Assembly: GCF_000787575.1 (NCBI RefSeq)
Contig: NW_012236524.1
Span: 186,001-250,000, forward strand
Length of the DNA: 64,000 bases
Direction of reading: 5' to 3'
Origin: Acytostelium subglobosum LB1
Lineage: Eukaryota; Evosea; Eumycetozoa; Acytosteliales; Acytosteliaceae
The notes under the pieces were generated by a model. That model saw only the letters and a program-made list of their open reading frames with translations. It did no database searches and was not told the origin of the DNA. The position numbers and the translations under genes were made by a program. Shown here one piece after another: positions 56,625 through 64,000 of this stretch; the stretch's first letter is position 1; every line of letters starts with the position of its first letter.

Positions 56625-59588
56625 ATGTCAGAGGTACACAGTTACGACAGACATCATGATCATCACAGACATGATAAGCACGATCGACACGACAAGCACG
56701 ATAAGCACCACGACAAGCATCACGATAAGCACGATCATCACTATAGCGATCATCATGACAGCGAGCGAGCTATGATGGAGAAGAGACTGAAGAAGTACCC
56801 CAGCGATGCCAGCAAGTACGAGCTCAAGGAGGCCATTGGCAAGGGCGCCAGTGGCTCCGTCTACAGAGCCATCTGTCTCACAAACAAAGACATCGTCGCC
56901 ATCAAGATCGTCGATCTCGAGCATTGCAGGAATATATCTCTCGATGAGCTTAGAGTATGTTGATTGATAGATCAGCGGGCGAACCAGTGAGCGATACTAA
57001 CAAGTGATACATCAATCAAACAGAAAGAGATACAGGCAATGAGTATGTGCAACCATCCAAACGTCGTTATATATTACACGAGCTTTGTGCACAACGAATC
57101 ATTATGGGTCGTGATGGAGCATTTGTCGGGCGGCTCCTGCTCCGACATTATGAAGCTGTCCTTCCCACATGGATTTGAGGAGCCGGTCATCGCAACGATA
57201 CTGCGCGAGACACTCAAAGCCATCATCTACTTCCACAAGGCCGGACGAATACACAGGGACATCAAAGCGGGCAACATCATCATTGACTCGAATGGCACCG
57301 TCCACCTATCGGACTTTGGCGTCAGCGCCACACTCGTCGACACGGGCGATACCAGTCGCAACACCTTTGTCGGCACGCCCTGTTGGATGGCCCCCGAGGT
57401 CATGGAGCAGGCCAACTACGACTACTCGGTCGACATCTGGTCGTTTGGAATCACCGCACTCGAGCTGGCCAAGGGTCGCGCACCATTCGCCGAGTACCCG
57501 CCCATGAAGGTGCTGCTGATGACCATGCAGAACCCGCCACCCCAATTGGAGGACGACAGCGAGGCCAAGTGGTCCAGTGGCTTCAAGGACCTGATCGAGC
57601 GATGTCTCCAGAAGGACCCTGCCAAGCGTCCACAGCCCACCAAGCTTCTGGAACACAAGTTCTTCAAACAGGCCAAGCGCCCCGACTACATGATGGCCAA
57701 CGTCCTATCCAAGCTACCACCCAGTGAGCAGCGCTACAAGATGCTGTCACATGACAGCAACTTTGCCATGCTGAGGAACACGTCGGCACCGCACGTCAGC
57801 AATCACAACTCCAATCATAAGGACGGATGGATCTTCCCCGACGCAAACGACAATGGCGTCGCCACACAGGAGCATTCGAACGTCCTGTCGCCAGCCATGA
57901 CGCCCCTCGTCACACCGACCATATCACCAACAGTCACACCCAACCCAAGTCGAACGACCACACCTAACCCAGCACAGGCCATGGGATTGTCTGGCAGTAC
58001 CAACATGTCAAAGTCCATCGGCGGCCCACTACAACAAGGCAACATTGGCCACAGCCAGGTACACAGCCATTTGTCGCTGTCCCAGCCCACGCCAGTCTCG
58101 ACCGTCAATATCAACCGCCTCATTGACGAGGCGTCAGCAAAGAGCCCGATCACACAGCATGCACCCACGCTCGTCACCACGTCGCCCAAGCTGACGTCGG
58201 TCAACTCCAACTCGTATGCACCGGACCTCTCGGTGTCCAGCAACATCCAGTCACCCGTGTTGATAAACACTGGCTCCAAGCCACCCTCGCCCACCTCCGA
58301 GAAGGACCCCCACTATAACTCCGCCCGCACCAGTGGCGGTAATGTCCCATTGCCGCCATCAAAGATCAAGTCGGACAGCTCCCGCCAGTCGTCGCGCGGT
58401 TCGTCATTGTCTGACAGCGGCCACTCTGACGACTTGTCACGAGATTCCAGCTCGGACGAGTACCACAGCAGCCGCCACGACGACAGGAAGAGCAAGCAGA
58501 ATAGACAGCGAAGCAAGAAGCATCGCGACAAGGAGAGAGATAAGGAGAGAGACAGGAAGCGCGACAGAGATAGACATGGCGACCGCTACGTCGACAGGAG
58601 CAGGTCGCGCTCGCGCAGCACCCACAGCCATCGCGACCGAGACAGAGAGAGAGGAAGAGAGAAGGAGCGTGACAGACACACCGAGCGAGACAGAAGCAGG
58701 TCCAGGTCGAGGAGCAGGGGCCGCAGTGAACGCTCGAGGAGTCGTGACCGCTCAAGAAGTAACCACAGCCACCGTGACCATCGCGACAGAGACCGCAGTC
58801 GCGACCGCAGTCGCTCTAGGTCCAGGAGCAGTCACAGCCATCGTGACCGAGACAGAAGCAGATCCAGGTCGAGGAGCAGGGATCGTGACAGAAGTCGCTC
58901 GAGAAGCCGTGATTCCTACCACCGAGACAGAAGCAGATCGAGAAGTCGCGACGATTACCACCGCGACCGCAGTCGCTCACGAAGTCGTGACAGGAGCAGA
59001 TCAAGAAGCCGTGACTCCCATCACCGTGACAGGAGCAGATCGAGAAGCCGTGACTCCTATCACCGAGACAGGAGCAGATCGCGTAGTCGCGACGACCACC
59101 ACCGCGACCGCAGTCGCTCCGGCAGCAGGAACAACAGGAGACGTAGCAGACGTTACAACAACAACTACAGAGACAGAGATAGAGACCGCGACGAGTCATC
59201 CGACAGCGACAGGGATCACAAGTCAATGTCGTCCAGCAGCAGTCGCTACAAGAACAAGAAGAAGTCTTCGTCGTCTGAGTCGGAGAAGATCCAGGGCAAG
59301 CTGCTCAAGCAGGCGCAGGTGATCTCCTACCTGGAGGACAAGATCTCCAACCTCACCAACTGGATCCAGACACAGCACCAGATGACCACGTCGCATCAGA
59401 GCGCCATCGATCCAGCCATTATCAACCGTCTCCAGTCTCAGTTGGACACACTACACAGTGAGAACAATCTGTTGCGTAGTGAGAACCACCAGCTTAAGAA
59501 TGTCGTGGGCAGTACATCCCTGAACAACTCGACAGCCAGTAGTCCACTACGATACAGTGCCAACATTGAGAGACCACAATCACAATGA
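56625..59588 (+). CDS. STE20 kinase, Fray/OSR1/SPAK-like, with SR-rich tail
   Basis: Two exons, 56625-56954 and 57024-59588, give 964 residues. The N-terminus is a His/Asp/Lys repeat (HDKHDRHDKHDKHHDK). The kinase domain spans about 64-326 and is complete: GKGASGSVYRA, VAIKIVD, IHRDIKAGN, DFGVSATL, GTPCWMAPEVMEQANYDYS, and DIWSFGITALELAKGRAPF. The GTPCWMAPEVMEQ and YPPMKVLLMTMQNPPP phrases place it with OSR1/SPAK/Fray, kinases that control ion transport and the cytoskeleton. A Ser/Thr/Pro-rich stretch follows, then at about 590-850 a long SR/RD domain of DRSRSRSRD-type repeats. A coiled coil at about 860-935 ends the protein. The conserved OSR1/SPAK C-terminal docking (CCT) domain is not seen. 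The SR domain is unusual for this group. Confidence 0.92.
58540..59130 (+). repeat. Degenerate minisatellite coding RS/RD repeats
   Basis: Repeated units coding DRSRSRSRD(S/D)(Y/H)HR with synonymous drift between copies make up the kinase SR tail. Units around 58900-59110 are the most regular. Confidence 0.88.
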
Positions 59589-60008
59589 TGATTATGATGA
59601 AGGAGTACCTACCGGTCCGGTCCACATCATCAATCAATCAGTCAATCGCATCATTACCAACTACTTCCATCCATCCATTCATTCATCCATATACATATTC
59701 AATCATAACTAATAGCCATCCGGCTTTTTTTTTTCTGGACAACCAACCAATCCATTAACTCATTGAGTAAACAATCACTTTCAATGAGGGTCATCCAACA
59801 TCCATTGCATAATGTTTGTTGATGGCCCTCCATTAGCTCGCAACAAATGTGTAAACTTATTATTATTAGACTGGACTTGATCTGAAAGGTTCCAGATTGA
59901 TTCTTGGAATAATTTGATCATCAAAGCGCAGTGATAAAACTTTAGACCCATCCCAGGATAGATCAATTAATTACTTGTAGATAATAAGAATATACATAAT
60001 AATATAGG
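59589..60008. other. Spacer between the kinase and SLOG-like genes
   Basis: About 420 bp, with ATTCATCC runs, a T-run at 59725-59735 and an AT-rich leader before 60009. No gene seen. Confidence 0.55.
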
Positions 60009-60830
60009 ATGGCAACAACATTATCAATCATTGGAACTGCAGGTAGAGACTTGACCAAGCCAATGTCTATTCTACAGTATGAATTCATGTGTGTATCAGT
60101 TCAATCGTTTATGGTCATCAATAAGTTGCATACAAAGGAACTTACACTGGTGAGTGGAGGTGCAGCTTGGGCAGGTAACTATCATACCATCTTCAATCAA
60201 CCAATGAATCGATCAACTAACATTTGAATACTCAATCTAGATCATGTTGCCGTTGATCTGTTCTTAAAGTCATATCCTAGATTTAAATTGATATTGTATT
60301 TACCTTGTGAGATTGTTAAAGGAGAGGATGGCACTTATCAATACTTGGACAATGGATCAAAGGATTGGAGGACAAATCCAGGTCGTACATCAAATATCTA
60401 TCATAATTCATTCAAGTCTATAATTGGAAGGGATACAATCCAAGAGATAATTGATGCAAAGGAATTGGGTGCAGTGTTGGATACTAGTTCCAAAGGATTC
60501 CATGATAGGAATACAAAGGTATCAAAGTCAGAATACTTGGTCGCATTGACATTTGCAGAGGGTCTCGCACCATCTAGTGGAGGCACACTGGACACATGGA
60601 ACAAGTCCAAATCCATCAACAGGTATCACTTCACTGTGAAGCCAGTATCGACACCATCGTCCAAGAGGGATAGAGATAGAGATGATGATGATAATGATCA
60701 AGAGGAGGAGGAGGAGCAGGATGGCTTTGAAGAGTCGAGCAAGATCATACCCAAAGATGAGGATAGGCCACCACTCAAACAAATGAAGAAGTCGACGAAG
60801 AAGACGACGAAGAAGAAGGCCATTAAATAA
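60009..60830 (+). CDS. SLOG/LOG-like Rossmann-fold protein
   Basis: Two exons, 60009-60174 and 60241-60830, give 251 residues. The start TLSIIGTAGRDLTKP is a first beta strand with a glycine turn. LVSGGAAWADHVAVDLFLK is the SLOG-type glycine motif, split by the intron inside GGAAWAD. RFKLILYLPCEI, YHNSFKSIIGRD, GFHDRNTKVSKSEYLVALTF and SSGGTLDTWNKSK complete the fold. Related proteins are best known to me from bacteria and phages and are little described. SLOG domains bind nucleotides or nucleotide-like messengers. The last 45 residues form an acidic then lysine-rich tail (KKSTKKTTKKKAIK) that looks like a eukaryotic nuclear-type addition. The function is unknown; nucleotide binding is inferred. 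Confidence 0.75.
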
Positions 60831-60847
60831 CATTTACCTTTGTTATA

Positions 60848-62326
60848 TTATTCGCCAAATAGTGATGGCAAACTGATCATGAATGGTGACTTGGTATCGC
60901 ATTTGCTACCACAGCAATCTGGATACTTCTCGCGACATTGTGGCTCCAATGTGGCAGCAGTTCGGCCACTGCATGGTACACATTCAAAGCCCCAGATGTT
61001 TAGACATGTTGATACACGGACTGATCCACACTTCTGTCCAGTGCTTGGCGAATAACAGTCCACTCTATTCGGGCACTCTACACTTGGCAAGTGTTCCTTC
61101 AATTGTTGCCATATTCCTTTCTCTCCTTTGATATATGTCATCTATGATAGGGTGTTAGTTAGTGATCAGATATCAAATCTGAAAGTGATCACATGATCGA
61201 TCATACATAGAATTGATCACGACGTGTATATATCTGATTGACAGGGAATCCATAATCGTCTTCAACACCACTGAGTCCTGCGCCATCCGTTGCCACATGG
61301 TTACAACGAGGTGATTGTGATCCGATGAACTTCTTGCCCTTGAAGCGCAACTCGAGGTATCTATCATGATTCCAACAGTCGCAATGTTCCAAAAGCACAG
61401 GTGGCTTTGGAGTGTTTGGCTTGTTCTCAACAACATGGTCTCCCTGTGATGATCCAATGTCAGTCCGGAGTTTGTTGCTCATTCATTGATTGTATACATA
61501 CATGTTTAAGTACCCATCCTTCAATGTCATAGAAGTCTGTGATCATCTGCTTACATGCTGATCGATGAGCCATCCACGCCAACACCTTGAACTCTATCTG
61601 ACCTTGGAGTGTGACTGTGATCAACTCTTGTGGACGCATCAAGTCCAGAGACAATTGATTGCGGATACTCTTTCGTTTAATTGGCTTGTCCACGCGCCAA
61701 TCATATTGAGGATGTCTTGTGTGCAAGAAGAAGGCCGATGTTGCAAATCTGACGGATGCATCCTCATTGATGAGTTGTCTACTCCTCTCAAAGAACTCAA
61801 AGATGTCCTTGGACACGTCGACATCCTCCTCGACGATGATCAATGAGTCCAGTGCTGGGAATGCTCTCAAAGTGTAGTTGAGGCCTCGTACCAGGTTCTT
61901 GAATGCGTTGTAGGCATTGCCATAGGTGTGATTGGAGGTGGAGGGTGTCTCGATGTGTCTGACCGACTTGAAGTAAGGCATGGCCTGATCGTTGAGCATG
62001 GTGGTCATGCGATCGTAATGTCTACGATCATTATCCAATGGTATAGACTGTGTTACAACCAAATGATATTGATTCGATTGATTTGCCTGCATCATACTAT
62101 CAAGGCATCGTTTAAAGTCATCCATTCTCTTATATGCCATTACCAATATGACCTTATTATCAACTGCATCCACAACATCAACAGTCTCTTGTTCATTTAT
62201 CATTCTAATTGTTAACAATTGTTGTTGTTCATTCTGTTGTTGTTGTTGTTCTTGACAATATGATACAACTACAATAAATAATAATAACAACAATAATAAT
62301 ATATTATATCTATTGAGTAAATGCAT
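60848..62326 (-). CDS. GT13-like glycosyltransferase with Cys-rich C-terminus
   Basis: Three exons, 61502-62326, 61207-61443 and 60848-61141, give 451 residues. A signal/anchor (ILLLLLLLFIVVVSYC) and Gln linker precede a GT-A-like domain: VILVMAYKRMDDFKRCLDSM, LNYTLRAFPALDSLIIVEED (DxD-like acidic site EEDVDV), SAFFLHTRHPQYDW and WMAHRSACKQMITDFYDIEG. This resembles the GnT-I/POMGnT1 group, which transfers N-acetylglucosamine in the Golgi. Exon 2 gives LLEHCDCWNHDRYLELRFKG. Exon 3 is unusually cysteine-rich (about 12 in 90 residues), probably a disulfide-bonded secreted module. The exact sugar and acceptor are not known. It is convergent with the SLOG-like gene, with only 17 bases between stop codons. 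Confidence 0.75.
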
Positions 62327-63751
62327 TATAATATATTTGTATATATGTATATTAGAACAAAGAATAAGTCAATGAATCAAACAATGATTCATGCATTGAC
62401 TTTAACGACCGTAGTTAAGATCTGAAGTTCACCCATTTCTGGAAACAAGTTGAACATTCACCCAAGCTCTGTTCATTCTCAGGTTGTACTTTATTATCTC
62501 AAAGTTATCAGTATTATTACATGTAATAACTATACAATAAGTCTTATTATTGATGTGATTATATTCTAAATAGTTTAAGTATGTTGAACTATTACGTTGG
62601 ATAACATTTGCAACTTCAATGCCACAAGTAACAAGTGAGCAAGCAACAAACGAACAAGCAAGCAAACAAACCTCAAGCGACCATAAGATGGGCGCCCATT
62701 TAGTGACAGACCATGGACGAAATGGGATGTAATGATCATGATTGATTGGAACATTACTTACTAACTTGTACATCTTGTTCGCACAAGCGAACAAACTGAA
62801 CCCGAAACATTGGGGACGGACGGGACCATCTCTCGTTAACTGAATAGAGACGCCAATCATTCCCACCTTAAGAGAGCTCGGAATCATGATCATATGGATA
62901 ATTCTAAAGACCAAAGTACAAGTACTAACATATATATCACATTACAGATCTACACCAAACCAAATGAATCATTCATTCACCATCAATCCAACATCAACAG
63001 TATTAGCGACATCTTCCATCTTTGCAAAAACTACACAAAACGAAAGAAACCCCACTTTGGTTGACATTGGTTGAATACCAATTAAAGCTCGAAGATCGAT
63101 CTCGATCCAGTCGATTGAATGGCGCAAAAACTTGAGTGTGCACCCCATTGTGGCCCCTGTTTTCCCATGAGTCGGAACGACCAATGAGCCCTGGTCCTCG
63201 AGAAATAACATTAACGACCTTCAGGGTGGGCACTTTGAGCGCTTTGATCACACGGCGCCCTGATCACGAATAGAAAAGAACTGATTGATTGGAGTTAGGT
63301 CAGAGTTCCTGAGCTTAATGATAGGGTGCAAGGTGGAGTGGATACATACGATCGGGCAACATCATAACAATGTTGGTGGCACAACTCCAAAGATCTCGAT
63401 AAACATTAACCACAATCTACATCTTCCACTCTAGAATCCTACCAAGCTATGTGTTGAGACCCACCACCCTTGGCTGCAAAGCACGAGCAATGGAAATGGA
63501 TCATCGTCTACTAATTAATTTATTATTATTTCAAGTAAGGAAGTATGCAAGGTAATGGGGCCTGCAAAGGCAAAGGCAATGCCAAGACCAAGACAAGTCA
63601 AGTAAAGTAAGTAAACACTCAATGTCAAAGACCAACCAGTTCAACAACAACAACCACTACACTACTACTCCGAACCATCTCATGTTCATACTCTAAACAC
63701 TTGTAATAATATAATTTTTTAAACATATATACACAAACAGATACAATATAA
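62327..63751. other. Spacer before the final partial gene
   Basis: About 1.4 kb. It is less repetitive than other spacers between 62600 and 63500, with a perfect 8-bp-stem hairpin (TTGTTCGC/GCGAACAA) at 62775-62794. Open frames here have no recognisable features. TATATAC-type sequence lies just before 63752. Confidence 0.5.
62775..62794. repeat. Short perfect hairpin
   Basis: TTGTTCGC, loop ACAA, GCGAACAA. A similar direct segment (AACGAACAAGCAAGC) lies about 140 bases upstream. Confidence 0.6.
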
Positions 63752-64000
63752 ATGTATCCAAATAATTTATTTTATGGGTCATTATTGATCCTGGTAATAA
63801 TTACCGGATGTACCAATGGTATGTATTTAATTAATTATTAGTTTTATTATTATTAATAATTAAATTAAATACTAACTTACCTTTAAATAATAATTATTTA
63901 GCAACTCATTTTAGGTTCGCCACAACTTCATGGACACCTACTGCTCAATATAATGTAATTAATATTAATATTAACTTGGCATACCGTTTGTCATACCCTG
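63752..64000 (+). CDS. 5' part of a secreted or membrane protein (cut by window end)
   Basis: Exon 1 (63752-63818) encodes a signal peptide, MYPNNLFYGSLLILVIITGC. An AT-rich intron to 63901 is followed by exon 2, which stays open to the window end and reads ATHFRFATTSWTPTAQYNVI then NLAYRLSYP. The joint keeps frame. The HFRF-(x)5-W start followed by an AYRxSY strand suggests a beta-rich extracellular domain. I recall similar starts in amoebal secreted proteins but cannot name the family. Most of the gene lies outside the window. Confidence 0.65.

Noticed and set aside
62429-63251. Open frames in the last spacer
   Set aside because: No domain, signal or splice pattern; codon use is unlike neighbouring genes.
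1-64000. tRNA, rRNA and CRISPR features
   Set aside because: Read for a GTTCGA-type T-loop, rRNA signature segments and spaced direct repeats; nothing convincing was seen. A covariance-model scan would be decisive.

Overview
This window is nuclear DNA of a dictyostelid social amoeba. The evidence is short introns with GTATGT/GTAAGT donors, AT-rich spacers full of (GATT)n/(AATC)n tetranucleotides and poly-Q/N/T tracts in coding sequence. Lineage-typical families are also present: FNIP repeats, Frizzled/Smoothened-like receptors, ankyrin and kelch/F-box proteins, and a Fray-type STE20 kinase. Exons are clearly richer in G+C than spacers, and richer than I would expect of D. discoideum, so another dictyostelid is likely. 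I cannot name the species from sequence alone. No CRISPR, rRNA or convincing tRNA was found, and no intact mobile element was recognised.

Layout. 0.3-6.8 kb: a seven-exon TMEM131-like secretory-pathway membrane protein (+), facing a RING/B-box/kelch protein (-, 7.0-10.2 kb). 12.4-14.9 kb: a growth cluster of CKS1 (+), NIP7 (-, four exons) and ribosomal protein eL36 (+, three exons). 15.7-20.7 kb: an ER-type thioredoxin-fold protein (+), an ARF-like GTPase (-), a glutathione transferase-like protein (-) and a mitochondrial acetyl-CoA acetyltransferase (-). 21.5-28.3 kb: an unrecognised Cys/His-rich protein (-), an OS-9-like ER lectin (+), an ankyrin protein (+) and a Brr6/Brl1 nuclear-envelope protein (-). 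28.5-29.5 kb: a decayed coding-like stretch and a 100-N gap. 29.5-37.5 kb: a CHORD-CS co-chaperone (+), an F-box/kelch protein (-), squalene synthase (-, with an apparent one-base frameshift) and a secreted beta-helix protein (-) that may have a bacterial source. 37.8-46.99 kb: the NatA subunit NAA15 (-), a PIF1 helicase (-), an RsuA-type pseudouridine synthase (-) and an FNIP-repeat protein (+). 47.7-54.2 kb: a Frizzled-like receptor with its cysteine-rich domain (+) and a DEP-DEP-PH protein (+). 56.6-62.3 kb: a Fray/OSR1-like kinase with a long SR tail (+), a SLOG/Rossmann-like protein (+) and a GT13-like glycosyltransferase (-). The window ends inside the first exons of a secreted protein.

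The genes are ordinary single-transcript eukaryotic genes and form no operon or single pathway. Several concern the ER and secretory route (TMEM131, thioredoxin-fold, OS-9, glycosyltransferase); others concern growth and translation (CKS1, NIP7, eL36, NAA15). I joined exons by hand using splice consensus, reading frame and family similarity. In every multi-exon model the summed exon length is a multiple of three, except squalene synthase, which is off by one base.

The signals most worth following are: (1) a GGAA-N3-TTCC palindrome followed by CACTCA/CAATCA blocks, recurring in introns of unrelated genes and triplicated in one intron; (2) a roughly 40-bp-arm hairpin just 3' of the Frizzled-like gene; (3) the SLOG-like gene; (4) the bacterial-looking beta-helix protein; (5) the SR-tailed STE20 kinase.
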